From: Cellulosimicrobium cellulans | Lineage (GTDB): Bacteria; Actinomycetota; Actinomycetes; Actinomycetales; Cellulomonadaceae | Length of the DNA: 64,000 nt | Direction: 5' to 3' | Assembly: GCF_006539945.1 (NCBI RefSeq) | Contig: NZ_BJNZ01000001.1 | Coordinates: 248,001 to 312,000, forward strand | In this document: positions 20,862-29,277 of the stretch, one piece after another | Layout: each line of letters starts with the position of its first letter | Numbering within the stretch: the stretch's first letter is position 1 | The notes under the pieces: generated by a model | Told to the model about the DNA's origin: nothing | Databases searched by the model: none | The model's input: the letters and a program-made list of their open reading frames with translations, nothing else | Program-made: the position numbers and the translations under genes

Positions 20862-21644
20862 ATGCCGACCATCGACCAGGGCGCGGGCCTCGCCACGGAG
20901 ACCGCGCTCGCCGACCTGCGGGCCGCCGTCGGGCACCTGCACCCCGACGACCCCGCCGAGCTCGTCGCCATCGCCGACGACCTGCGCGCCCTCGGCAGTC
21001 CCGCCGCCGCCGTGCCGTTCTACGAGTCGGCCGTCGAGCACGGTGTCCCCGGGGCCGTGTACCGGCTGGGGGTCGCGCACCACGAGGCGGGCGACGCCGC
21101 CGAGGCGTTCCGCTGCTTCGAGCTCGCGGGGCTCGCGGGCGACGTCCTCGGCGCGTTCATGGCTGCGCAGGTCGCGACCGAGCGCGGCGACCTGCACGCC
21201 GCCCGGCGGTGGTACGAGCAGGCCCAGGACGTCGAGGGCGCCTCCGTCCGGCTCGCGCACGTCCTCGCCGAGCTGGGGGAGCAGGACGCCGCCTCGGACC
21301 TCCTCGTCGCGACGTCGGGCGGGAGCTGGGAGGCGGCTGTCGAGCTGGCGCGCAGCGGCGCGCTCACGGGTGACGACGCCGTGGCCCTCCTCGAGGGCTG
21401 GGCGGAGGCGGGCGAGGCGCGCGTCGCGGCGGCGCTCGCCGACCTCTACGTGCGCGCGGGTCGTGGCCTCGACGCCGAGGACCTGCTGGAGCAGGCGGCG
21501 CTCGTGGGTGAGCCCACCGCGCGCACGAGCCTGGGCATCCTGCGGCTCCGTGCCGGCCGGGTCGCCGAGGCGATGACGCTCTGGAGCGAGGCCACTGCCC
21601 AGGGCGACCCTCAGGCGGCGGAGCTGCTCGCCCGCTTCGGCTGA
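20862..21644 (+). CDS. Sel1/TPR-like repeat protein, 260 aa
   Basis: An all-helical, alanine-rich protein built from about 34-36-residue repeats, for example AVPFYESAVEHGVPGAVYRL, EAFRCFELAGLAGDVLGAFM, AARRWYEQAQDVEGASVRLA and EAMTLWSEATAQGDPQAAEL. Sel1-like repeats mediate protein contacts; no enzymatic motif is present. The ATG at 20862 is used because repeats start soon after it. It is divergent from the sensor kinase and convergent with doxX, from which it is separated by two strong hairpins. Confidence 0.8.
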   Translation: MPTIDQGAGLATETALADLRAAVGHLHPDDPAELVAIADDLRALGSPAAAVPFYESAVEHGVPGAVYRLGVAHHEAGDAAEAFRCFELAGLAGDVLGAFMAAQVATERGDLHAARRWYEQAQDVEGASVRLAHVLAELGEQDAASDLLVATSGGSWEAAVELARSGALTGDDAVALLEGWAEAGEARVAAALADLYVRAGRGLDAEDLLEQAALVGEPTARTSLGILRLRAGRVAEAMTLWSEATAQGDPQAAELLARFG

Positions 21645-21673
21645 CCGGGGGTCACGCGGGTGCGGACAGAAAG

Positions 21674-21724
21674 GCGCCCGGCGGGCGACCCGCTCCGTCG
21701 AGCGTCGGTCGCCCTGCCGGGCGC
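21674..21724. terminator. First hairpin of a bidirectional terminator pair
   Basis: An 18-bp stem (GCGCCCGGCGGGCGACC on the left, 21674-21690; its partner at 21707-21724) with one bulge lies 29 bp after the Sel1-like gene and before the convergent DoxX gene. Confidence 0.7.
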
Positions 21725-21732
21725 GGAGGGGC

Positions 21733-21770
21733 GGGACGTGCGGGTGGTCTCCCCACCGCCCGCACGTCCC
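21733..21770. terminator. Second hairpin of a bidirectional terminator pair
   Basis: GGGACGTGCGGGTGGT (21733-21748) pairs with the sequence ending at 21770 with one G-T pair; a TCTTCCCCC tract follows on the + strand. It is arranged like the pair at 16831-16958. Confidence 0.7.
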
Positions 21771-21870
21771 TCTTCCCCCGGGAGCGACTCCCTGCAGCGA
21801 CGGCCTCAGAATCGTCGCGCGGTATCGGTCGCCCCGTAGGCCCGCCGCACACGGCGGGCTGTCGTGACCG

Positions 21871-22446
21871 TCAGACCAGCCAGGCGTTGCGCTGGACGAA
21901 CGGGATCTTCTTCCACGTCTTGCCGAGGCCGAGCACGCTGCCCGCCCCGAGGAGCGTGAGCGCGATGATCGTCAGGGCCATCGTGATGTGGTCGTCGATG
22001 ATCGGGTTGGTCACGAGCGGGAGCTCGGCCAGGTACATGAGCAGGAGCAGGAGCGTGCCGCTCACCGAGGCGACCCGCATGCCGATGCCCAGGATGAGCG
22101 CGAGCCCGATGCCGAGCAGGCCGACCATGAACAGCACGTCGATGAACGCGTTCCCGGCCAGGCCGCTGAAGAAGCCCGAGAACGTGCCCTCGAGGTTCGA
22201 CAGGAAGCCGGTCGTCGGGCTGTTCCCGTTGATCCACGACCGCTCGGCGGGGGTCGCGAACCCGAGCCCGAACGTCTTGTCGAGGAAGGCCCAGAGGAAG
22301 TAGAAGCCGATCACGATCCGCAGGACGCCGAGGACGACCTGGGTGTGCCGCGGAGCGCGCTCCGCGAGGCTGAGGGTCTCCGGCTCGCTGCCTTCGACCG
22401 TAGGGAGCGGCGCGTTGGCGTTCCGCTCGATCGTCCCCTTCATCAC
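21871..22446 (-). CDS. DoxX-family membrane protein, 191 aa
   Basis: Four membrane segments with the DoxX pattern: VVLGVLRIVIGFYFLWAFLD (residues about 38-57), FIDVLFMVGLLGIGLALILG, VASVSGTLLLLLMYLAELPL and ITMALTIIALTLLGAGSVLG. DoxX proteins take part in thiol-oxidative stress complexes in mycobacteria and in quinone-linked roles elsewhere; the role here is unknown. The roughly 35 N-terminal residues are polar and cytoplasmic. A DosR-box-like site lies 100 bp upstream, suggesting co-regulation with the neighbouring DevRS-like system. Confidence 0.88.
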   Translation of the reverse strand: MMKGTIERNANAPLPTVEGSEPETLSLAERAPRHTQVVLGVLRIVIGFYFLWAFLDKTFGLGFATPAERSWINGNSPTTGFLSNLEGTFSGFFSGLAGNAFIDVLFMVGLLGIGLALILGIGMRVASVSGTLLLLLMYLAELPLVTNPIIDDHITMALTIIALTLLGAGSVLGLGKTWKKIPFVQRNAWLV

Positions 22447-22545
22447 TGTCCCCTCTCATCGACCCGGCCGGTGCGGCTGGGCTCCTGAGACCAAGCAAAC
22501 CCCTGTGAAGGAAGGGTGGACGTCGGGCAAAGGTCGCCGCCCACG

Positions 22546-22559
22546 GGGACCTAGGTCAC
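22546..22559. promoter_or_regulatory. DosR-box-like site upstream of doxX
   Basis: GGGACCTAGGTCAC matches GGGAC-N4-GTCCC except for one base in the right arm. A weaker overlapping site (GGGCAAAGGTCGCC) ends at 22547. DosR sites often occur in pairs. Confidence 0.4.
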
Positions 22560-22671
22560 CGGCGAGCGCGGTGCTCTCGCGCGAACGATGCGTCTCGGGC
22601 CGAGTGATGCGTCCAGGGACGCAGCGGTCGCACGCGGACGCAGCGCTCGCCGGGCCCCGCGGCCGGGGCGC

Positions 22672-23190
22672 TCAGGGGGCGGTGGACTTGTCCAGGTCGG
22701 CGCGCAGCTCGTCGACGCGCGTGCGCAGGTCCTCGATCGAGTCCCGGACGGCGGCGTCCGCGCCGGAGAGGGAGTCCGCGACCGCGTCGAGCTCGGTGGA
22801 CGCGTCCTCGAGCGCTGTCTCCGCCTCCGCGAGGCGCTGCTCGGCCTCGGCGCGGGTGTCGTCCGTGGCGGCGGCCGCCTCGTCCGCCGCGGCGCGGGCC
22901 TCGTCCGCGGCCTCCTGCGCCGCGGTGACGGCGTCCTCGGCGCGCGTGCGGGCCTCGCCCGACAGCGAGCCGAGGTCCTCGGTGAGGGAGCGGACGTCCT
23001 CGCCGATGGTCTCGGCCTGGGACCGGGCGTCGTCGAGGAACTGCTGGACCTGGTCGCCGGTGAGGGTGAACTCCGGCACGCTCACCGAGCCGTCCTCTGC
23101 GCACCCGGCGAGCGCGAGGGTCGTGACGACCGCCGCGCCCAGCGCGAACGAGCGTGACGTTGACCTGCGGTGACGCGTGGATGAACTCAT
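22672..23190 (-). CDS. Lipoprotein with long coiled coil, 172 aa
   Basis: The first 30 residues are a lipoprotein signal (ALGAAVVTTLALAGCAEDGS; lipobox LAGC near residues 27-30). From about residue 50 to the end the sequence is a continuous heptad-patterned helix rich in Ala, Glu, Asp and Arg (ARTRAEDAVTAAQEAADEAR), so an extended coiled coil at the outer membrane face is expected. No enzymatic motif is present and I do not recognise a family. The ATG at 23190 is used since the signal peptide starts there. It is divergent from the VanY-like gene. Confidence 0.75.
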   Translation of the reverse strand: MSSSTRHRRSTSRSFALGAAVVTTLALAGCAEDGSVSVPEFTLTGDQVQQFLDDARSQAETIGEDVRSLTEDLGSLSGEARTRAEDAVTAAQEAADEARAAADEAAAATDDTRAEAEQRLAEAETALEDASTELDAVADSLSGADAAVRDSIEDLRTRVDELRADLDKSTAP

Positions 23191-23388
23191 GGCGGCATTC
23201 TCGCGCGCGAACATGAGACGGGGGTGAGAGCCCTGTGGAGGCGGTGTACGGTAGGCGGACGAGGGCACTGTGGCGTGCAGCACACCGACCGGTGGGCGTG
23301 CGCAGCCGTGACGTCGGGCGCGACGACGCGCTGAACCGGCGCGCGGGACCGCAGGTCCGTGGCAGGGCACGAAGCACGGGAGTGAGCG

Positions 23389-25413
23389 GTGAGCACCACG
23401 GCAGAGCACGAGGGCGCGGCGGACGACGCGCCCCAGACGCCCGAGCCTGCCGCGCCCGCCCCCGCGCCGACCTTCGCACGACGCGCTCGCGCCGTCTCCC
23501 ACGTCCTCATCTCCTCGGCGCTCGCGATCACGCTGGCCGCGGCGCTCGCGGGGAGCGTCGAGCCCCGCCCCGGCGCGTCCTTCTTCGCCACCGAGGCCGC
23601 GACGGCGACCCAGGTCTCGGCGCTGTCGAGCACGCTCGGCGCGGGCCTCGACGAGGACCAGCAGCTCGACGGCGCGATCGAGGTCCTCGCGACCGCGAAC
23701 GCGCTCGCCGACGGCGAGGTCACGGCTCCCGTGGAGCAGGCGCGCGCCGAGCTCGGCATGCTCCTCGCCACCTACCTCGCCCAGCAGGACGCCGCGCGAC
23801 GGGTGCCCGTCCAGGTGGTCCCCGACGGCGGGCTCGACCTCGACGAGTCGCTCGACGACACCGAGGTCCCCGACCTCCCGGAGCCGATCGACCCGGGCGC
23901 GGGCTCCGACGACGCCGACGTCCCTGGTACGGACGAGGACGGGACGACGGCCCCCGGAGGCCCCGCGCAGCAGCCCGCGTCCGTGGACGCGGCGGGCGAC
24001 ACGGACGCGTTCCGCACCTCCGCGGTCCGCGCCGCGCCGAGCCCGAGCCCGACGAGCAGCCCCGACCCCACCGCGTCCCCCAGCCCGAGCGGGTCGCCGA
24101 GCCCGTCACCGTCGAGCGACGCCACGACAGGACCGACGGCGCCCGGCAGCACCGGGGGCTCCCCAGGAGACCGCACGCTCCCCGAGGACGCCGTGCCCGC
24201 TCCCGACGGCGTCTCCCCGGGGGAGCTCGGCGGCACCCAGAGCGACCTGGACGACCCGTCGGGTGACAGCGGTGACGGAGAGCACGCGGAGGACGACGAC
24301 CACGCTCACGGTGACGTGACGCTCGAGGACGTCGTCGTCTCGGCGACCCACCTCGCGGACCTGCTCGGCACGGACTACTCCCCGGTCGGTGTCGTCCCGG
24401 CGGACGGGGTCACGGCGCTCGCGGGCACGACCCTCGCGGAGCGGCTCGCCGAGGTGGTCGAGAAGTACGCCGGCTCGACCGCGCAGTACCAGAACGGGCG
24501 GATCCCGCCCGAGGCGCTGTGCGCGCTCGACTTCGCGCCGGGCAAGACGCTGCGCTGCGACGCGGCGGAGCAGCTCGAGGCGCTCGCCGCGGAGTTCGAG
24601 AAGGAGTTCGGGTACGCGCTCAAGATCACCGACGCGTACCGCCCCTACGACGACCAGGTGCGGCTCAAGGCGATCAAGCCCTACCTCGCCGCGGTCCCGG
24701 GGACGTCCCAGCACGGCTGGGGCCTCGCGATCGACGTCGGCGGCAGCGTCCCGTCGGGGACGTCGCGCGAGTACGTGTGGATGCGGACGCACGCCCCGGA
24801 CTACGGCTGGGACAACCCCGCCTGGGCGCGGCCGAACGGGTCCAAGCCTGAGCCGTGGCACTTCGAGTTCTTCGCCGCCGGCAAGATGCCGACGCGCTAC
24901 ACGCCGTCGGAGAGCACGACCCCGACGACCCCCCAGAAGCCGTCGACCCCGAGCGCGCCGGCCCCGGCGCCCAAGCCCACGCCGACCGAGCCCACGAAGC
25001 CGACCACGCCGACCAAGCCGACCACGCCCACCACCCCGAAGCCGGAGGAGCCCGAGCAGCCCGCGAAGGTCGCCGTGCCGGCCGGCCTCGTCGGCACGAC
25101 GCAGGCCCAGGCCCAGGCGACGCTCACGAAGGCGGGGTTCACGGTCAGCGTGACGACGCAGGAGGACGCCGCCGCGGCGGGCACCGTGATCGCGGTGAAC
25201 CCGGGCTCCGGCGCCCAGGTCGCGCCGGGGAGCACGGTCACGATCGTCGTGTCGACGGGGCCCACCGACCCGGAGCCCCCGGTGGACCCCGAGCCGCCGG
25301 TCGACCCGGAGCCGACCCCCGAGCCCGAGCCGACGGAGGAACCGACCGCCGCGCCGACGTCCGCGCCGACCGAGGAGCCCACGGCGGGCGCGACGGAGAC
25401 GACCGCGCCCTGA
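23389..25413 (+). CDS. VanY/M15-type D,D-carboxypeptidase with PASTA domain, 674 aa
   Basis: A membrane-anchored cell-wall peptidase. A hydrophobic helix at about residues 38-58 (VLISSALAITLAAALAGSVE) is followed by a long Asp/Pro/Ser linker. The zinc-dependent M15 domain lies at about 365-505: ALKITDAYRPYDDQVRLKA, GTSQHGWGLAIDVGG near 439 and PEPWHFEFF near 487 provide the metal ligands and catalytic acid. A Pro/Thr repeat linker leads to one PASTA domain (about 560-625, VPAGLVGTTQAQAQATLTKA), which binds muropeptides, and a Pro/Glu-rich tail. It likely trims D-Ala from peptidoglycan stem peptides. The GTG start at 23389 has AGTGAG upstream, a weak ribosome site. Confidence 0.88.
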   Translation: MSTTAEHEGAADDAPQTPEPAAPAPAPTFARRARAVSHVLISSALAITLAAALAGSVEPRPGASFFATEAATATQVSALSSTLGAGLDEDQQLDGAIEVLATANALADGEVTAPVEQARAELGMLLATYLAQQDAARRVPVQVVPDGGLDLDESLDDTEVPDLPEPIDPGAGSDDADVPGTDEDGTTAPGGPAQQPASVDAAGDTDAFRTSAVRAAPSPSPTSSPDPTASPSPSGSPSPSPSSDATTGPTAPGSTGGSPGDRTLPEDAVPAPDGVSPGELGGTQSDLDDPSGDSGDGEHAEDDDHAHGDVTLEDVVVSATHLADLLGTDYSPVGVVPADGVTALAGTTLAERLAEVVEKYAGSTAQYQNGRIPPEALCALDFAPGKTLRCDAAEQLEALAAEFEKEFGYALKITDAYRPYDDQVRLKAIKPYLAAVPGTSQHGWGLAIDVGGSVPSGTSREYVWMRTHAPDYGWDNPAWARPNGSKPEPWHFEFFAAGKMPTRYTPSESTTPTTPQKPSTPSAPAPAPKPTPTEPTKPTTPTKPTTPTTPKPEEPEQPAKVAVPAGLVGTTQAQAQATLTKAGFTVSVTTQEDAAAAGTVIAVNPGSGAQVAPGSTVTIVVSTGPTDPEPPVDPEPPVDPEPTPEPEPTEEPTAAPTSAPTEEPTAGATETTAP

Positions 25414-25645
25414 CGCGCGACGTCGCCAGGCCCCGCGCGGGAGTGCGGTTGCGCTCGGGGCGCCCGCTCCTGCCGCGGACGCCCGGATATTCGCGTGCGC
25501 CGCGGCGAGCGGCCGCGTAGCCTCGTCAGCGATGTGATCCTCACCTGCCCCGACCGCTCCGTCCCGTCGAGCCCGTCGTCGTGGCCCCCGCGCCGTCCCT
25601 GGCGCGTGCGCGTGCCACCCGGGCACCTTGGTAGGTGATCGCCCC

Positions 25646-27394
25646 ATGGCCCGTTCCACCCCTGTCCTCCGTGCGTCCGACGTCCGCGTGTCCTTCGCGG
25701 GCCGCCCCGTGCTGCGGGGCGTCGACCTCGCCGTCGACCCTGGCCACCGCACGGGACTCGTCGGCGAGAACGGCGTCGGCAAGTCCACCCTGCTGCGCGT
25801 GCTCGCGGGCACGCTCGTGCCCGACGACGGGGTCGTGACCCGGCCCGACGACCTCGGGTTCCTCCACCAGGAGTTCCCCTACCCGCCGACGACGACCGTG
25901 CGTGCGGTCGTCGACGACGCGTTGGCCCGCGTCCGGGCGATCGAGCGCGAGCTCGAGGAGGCGGCGCTCGCCCTCGCGGGCCCGGACGGCGCGGGGCCTG
26001 TCGCGGGGCCCGGCGCGGGGGTCGAGGAGGCGTACGCGCGCGCCCTCGACCGGGCCGAGCTCGCGGACGTGTGGGACGCCGACGCGCGTGCCGCGCGCAC
26101 GCTCGCCGGACTCGGCCTCGACGTCGACGGCGTCGCGGGCCGCGCCGTCGGCTCGCTCTCGGGCGGGCAGCGGACGCGGCTCGGGCTCGCCGCGCTGCTG
26201 GTGCGTCAACCCGGCGCGCTGCTGCTCGACGAGCCGACGAACCACCTCGACGACGACGCGGCCGAGTTCCTCGCGGCGGCGCTGCGCGCCCTCCCGGGCG
26301 CCGTCGTGCTCGCGAGCCACGACCGGGTCTTCCTCGACGAGGTGTGCACCGAGATCCTCGACCTCGACCCGACGGCCGAGCCCCTGCGAGGGGCCGCGGA
26401 CGGCGCGGCGCTGCCCGGTGGCGCGGCCACCCTGTACGGCGGCGCGTACAGCGACTACCTGGAGGCCAAGCGCGTCGAGCGCGCGCGCTGGGAGCAGAGG
26501 TTCGAGGCCGAGCAGGCGGAGCTCGCCGAGCTGCGCCGGTCCGTCGCGGTCACCGCGCGCGACGTCTCGAAGAACCGGGAGCGCGGCAACCAGGCGAAGA
26601 TCCTCTACGACTTCAAGGGCGAGCGCGTCCAGAGCCAGGTGTCGCGGCGCGTGCGCAACGCCCAGCTGCGCCTCGACACCCTCGATCGCGAGCAGGTCCG
26701 CAAGCCTCCGCCGCCGCTGCGCTTCGCGCCGCCGAGCGGCGACGGCGCGGTCATCCCCGGCGGGGGCGACGTCGTCGCCTGGGCGCGGGGCGTCGTCGTG
26801 CACCGGCCGGCGGGTACGGGCGCGCCCGGCGAGCGCGCCGACCGGCTCGACATGGCGGCGTCGGGCGTGCCCTCGATCGAGGTCGCGCGCGGCACGCGGC
26901 TGCTCGTCACGGGCGCCAACGGCGCGGGGAAGTCGACGCTCCTGCACGTCCTCGCAGGCGACCTCGCACCCGACGCGGGCACCGTCGGGCGGGCGCGGGG
27001 GGTGCGCGTCGGCCTGCTGGAGCAGGACGTCCACCTGCACGACGACGACCGCACCCCGCGCGAGCTCCTCGCCCTCGCGCAGGGCTGGGACCCGGCGGAC
27101 CGGGCGGGCGCGCGCGAGGCCGCGGTAGACGCCCACGGGCTCCTCGCGCCGCGCGACCTCGGGCGCCCGCTCGCGGAGCTGTCGGTCGGCCAGCGGCGGC
27201 GCGTCGTGCTCGCGATGCTCGTGACGCAGGCCCCGGACGTGCTGCTCCTCGACGAGCCGACGAACCACGTGTCGCTCACGCTCGCGGGGGAGCTCATGGA
27301 GGCCGTCGACGAGTGGCCGGGCGCCGTCGTCGTCGCCTCGCACGACCGGTGGCTGCGGCAGCGCTGGACCGGCGACGTCGTGCACCTGTCCTGA
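25646..27394 (+). CDS. ABC-F family ATPase (translation or ribosome-protection factor), 582 aa
   Basis: Two ABC cassettes and no membrane domain. Cassette 1: GENGVGKSTLL near residue 40, LSGGQRTRLGLAALL near 171, LLLDEPTNHLDDD. The linker has the charged helix QRFEAEQAELAELRRSVAV and KNRERGNQAKILYDFKG. Cassette 2: GANGAGKSTLLHVL near 422, a variant signature LSVGQRRRVVLAML near 511, LLLDEPTNHVS. ABC-F proteins act on the ribosomal E site, either in translation control or in antibiotic protection; which one cannot be told here. The ATG at 25646 was preferred to the TTG at 25628. DUF2087 and YbaK genes follow on the same strand. Confidence 0.92.
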   Translation: MARSTPVLRASDVRVSFAGRPVLRGVDLAVDPGHRTGLVGENGVGKSTLLRVLAGTLVPDDGVVTRPDDLGFLHQEFPYPPTTTVRAVVDDALARVRAIERELEEAALALAGPDGAGPVAGPGAGVEEAYARALDRAELADVWDADARAARTLAGLGLDVDGVAGRAVGSLSGGQRTRLGLAALLVRQPGALLLDEPTNHLDDDAAEFLAAALRALPGAVVLASHDRVFLDEVCTEILDLDPTAEPLRGAADGAALPGGAATLYGGAYSDYLEAKRVERARWEQRFEAEQAELAELRRSVAVTARDVSKNRERGNQAKILYDFKGERVQSQVSRRVRNAQLRLDTLDREQVRKPPPPLRFAPPSGDGAVIPGGGDVVAWARGVVVHRPAGTGAPGERADRLDMAASGVPSIEVARGTRLLVTGANGAGKSTLLHVLAGDLAPDAGTVGRARGVRVGLLEQDVHLHDDDRTPRELLALAQGWDPADRAGAREAAVDAHGLLAPRDLGRPLAELSVGQRRRVVLAMLVTQAPDVLLLDEPTNHVSLTLAGELMEAVDEWPGAVVVASHDRWLRQRWTGDVVHLS

Positions 27395-27444
27395 CCGGCG
27401 CAACTCGCTGGCCCTCGGCGCCGGGCGGTGCCTAGGGTCGGTGG

Positions 27445-27978
27445 GTGGACGTCGAGCAGACCGGTGCCGTGGCACCGGACAACGCGTGGAAGCAGGTCGT
27501 CGCGGCGCTCGCGGACGCGGGTCGGCTGGAGGTGCTCGCCCGCGTCGTGACGGAGGGCCCCGCCGAGGCGGTGCTCTCGACCGACGAGCGGCGGCGGCTC
27601 GGGCCGCTCCTCGCCGCCGGGGTGGTCGTGCGCGACGACGGCGGGTTCCTGCGCGCCGCGCCCGAGCGGTTCGCGGCGCTCCTCGCGACGACGCCCACAC
27701 CCCGGCCCACGGGCGCCGAGCGGTTCCTCGTCGACGGACGCCTGCTGCGCTCGCCCAAGCGCCTGCGCGACCGCGAGCTCGTGGTGCGGTTCCTCGCGGC
27801 GCAGGTGCTGCCCCTGGAGGAGCCCGTCACCGAGCTCACGCTGACCAAGCGGCTCGCCGCCCGCGCGGCGGACCCGGTGTCGCTGCGCCGCGCGATGGTC
27901 GACGCCGGCCTCGTGCACCGCACGCGCGACGGCGCCGAGTACTGGCGCACGGTCGTCACGGAGTTCGACGACGTCTGA
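27445..27978 (+). CDS. DUF2087 domain protein, probable regulator, 177 aa
   Basis: The C-terminal 85 residues (FLVDGRLLRSPKRLRDRELV, VTELTLTKRLAARAADPVSL and AMVDAGLVHRTRDGAEYWR) match the DUF2087 family, often fused to winged-helix domains. Residues 13-85 resemble a degenerate ArsR-type winged helix (VVAALADAGRLEVLARVVTE). It is therefore probably a transcriptional regulator, but no DNA target is apparent. The GTG start at 27445 lies 50 bp after the ABC-F gene. Confidence 0.75.
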   Translation: MDVEQTGAVAPDNAWKQVVAALADAGRLEVLARVVTEGPAEAVLSTDERRRLGPLLAAGVVVRDDGGFLRAAPERFAALLATTPTPRPTGAERFLVDGRLLRSPKRLRDRELVVRFLAAQVLPLEEPVTELTLTKRLAARAADPVSLRRAMVDAGLVHRTRDGAEYWRTVVTEFDDV

Positions 27979-28035
27979 CGCGCGGCCGCCGCTCGCCCCG
28001 GCCGTGCGTCGGAGGCGGCGACTAGGGTCGGTGGC

Positions 28036-28566
28036 ATGAGCAGCGAGCGCGCCCTCGCGGCGCTGGAGGCGTCGGGCATCGACTACACCGTCACGCGGCA
28101 CGGGCGGGTGGGGTCGCTCGAGGAGGCCGCCGCGGCCCGGGGCGTGGACCCGGCGCGCGTCCTCAAGACGATCGTCGTGCGGCGTGCGGAGGACGACTAC
28201 CTGTTCGTGCTCGTCCCGGGTGACCGCCAGATCTCCTGGCCCAAGCTGCGCTCGCTCCTCGGCGTCTCGCGCCTGTCCATGCCGGACAAGGAGGTCGCGC
28301 GCGACGTCACGGGCTACGAGCGGGGCACGATCACGCCGTTCGGCTCGACGCACGCCTGGCCGGTCGTGGCGGACGTCCGGGTCGTGGCGGGGCCGGGGGC
28401 GAGCGACGAGGTCGACGTCGCGGGGGACGAGAGCGCGGAGCCGGACGCCGCAGCGCGCCTCGTCTCGATCGGCGGCGGCGCGCACGGCGTCGCCGCGACG
28501 GTGGACGGACGGGCGCTCGTCGGCGCGCTGGGAGCGCAGGTCGCGGACGTCACGGAGCCGCTGTAG
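28036..28566 (+). CDS. YbaK/EbsC-type aminoacyl-tRNA deacylase, 176 aa
   Basis: The YbaK fold is shown by IDYTVTRHGRVGSLEEAAAA, RVLKTIVVRRAEDDYLFVLV (with the conserved lysine in VLKTIVV), PGDRQISWPKLRSLLGVSRL, VARDVTGYERGTITPFG and the C-terminal LVSIGGGAHGVAATVDG. Such enzymes hydrolyse mischarged Cys- or Ala-tRNA(Pro). A loop rich in Gly/Asp/Glu at about residues 120-140 is longer than usual. It starts at the ATG 28036, 58 bp after the DUF2087 gene. Confidence 0.9.
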   Translation: MSSERALAALEASGIDYTVTRHGRVGSLEEAAAARGVDPARVLKTIVVRRAEDDYLFVLVPGDRQISWPKLRSLLGVSRLSMPDKEVARDVTGYERGTITPFGSTHAWPVVADVRVVAGPGASDEVDVAGDESAEPDAAARLVSIGGGAHGVAATVDGRALVGALGAQVADVTEPL

Positions 28567-28838
28567 CGCGAGCGACCGCTCGTGGCGCGCCAGTTGTGTG
28601 GGTTCGGGGAAAGGTCGAGGACCACCCGCTCGGGGGCTGGTGTGCGCCGCGCGTCGGGTGCAGACTCTTTCTGCTCCGGTCGCGGTCGCCCGGCGCGACC
28701 CGTCGCCCGACGGCGGCGCGCGCGACCGTACGGAGCCTCGCGGGGGCGCGCGGGGAACAGGCCGTCACCGCCGGACGTTGTCCGGAGGGGCGGCCGACAG
28801 CACGCAGGACGACTCGAGAGAGACGGTGAGCGGGAACC

Positions 28839-29213
28839 GTGGACACTGGCAGCGCGATCGACCGGACGAGCGGGATCGTCTACGCCCCGGCGGACGGCGG
28901 CGTGGTCGTGACGATGTGGGGAGAGATCGACGCGGCGCTGCGCGACCGCGCGAGCGAGGCGATGTCCTACGTGCTGGACACGCGCGGGCGCGTGGTGGTC
29001 GACGTCGCCGACGTGACCTTCATCGACTCGTCGGGCATCGCGTTCATCATCCAGCTCTACATGCTCGGTGAGGAGGACGGCCGTGACGTGGTCCTCCGTG
29101 ACCCGTCGACGAGCATCGTGGAGCTGCTCGAGATGATCGGCATGGGCGGTCGCATCCCGGTCGAGCGCAGCGGCGCGACGACAGGCCCCATCGAGGTCGT
29201 CGGCGCGGTCTGA
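28839..29213 (+). CDS. STAS-domain anti-sigma factor antagonist, 124 aa
   Basis: A single STAS domain of the RsbV/SpoIIAA type: GVVVTMWGEIDAALRDRASE, VVVDVADVTFIDSSGIAFII and the following switch helix. Ser in FIDSSG is the residue phosphorylated by anti-sigma kinases in this family. No kinase or sigma gene is adjacent, so the partner is elsewhere. The GTG start at 28839 has GAGAGACGGTGAGCGGG upstream. A second STAS gene lies at 55136-55486. The 272-bp spacer before it has no gene I can support. Confidence 0.87.
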   Translation: MDTGSAIDRTSGIVYAPADGGVVVTMWGEIDAALRDRASEAMSYVLDTRGRVVVDVADVTFIDSSGIAFIIQLYMLGEEDGRDVVLRDPSTSIVELLEMIGMGGRIPVERSGATTGPIEVVGAV

Positions 29214-29277
29214 CGCCGGCCCGCGGCCGACCGCCCGGGTCCCGGATGCTGTGGGACCCGGCCGGTACGGTGCGGTC

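Noticed and set aside
23421-25410. Proline/threonine and Asp/Glu repeats in the VanY gene considered as a tandem DNA repeat
   Set aside because: They are linker codon repeats without exact DNA periodicity.
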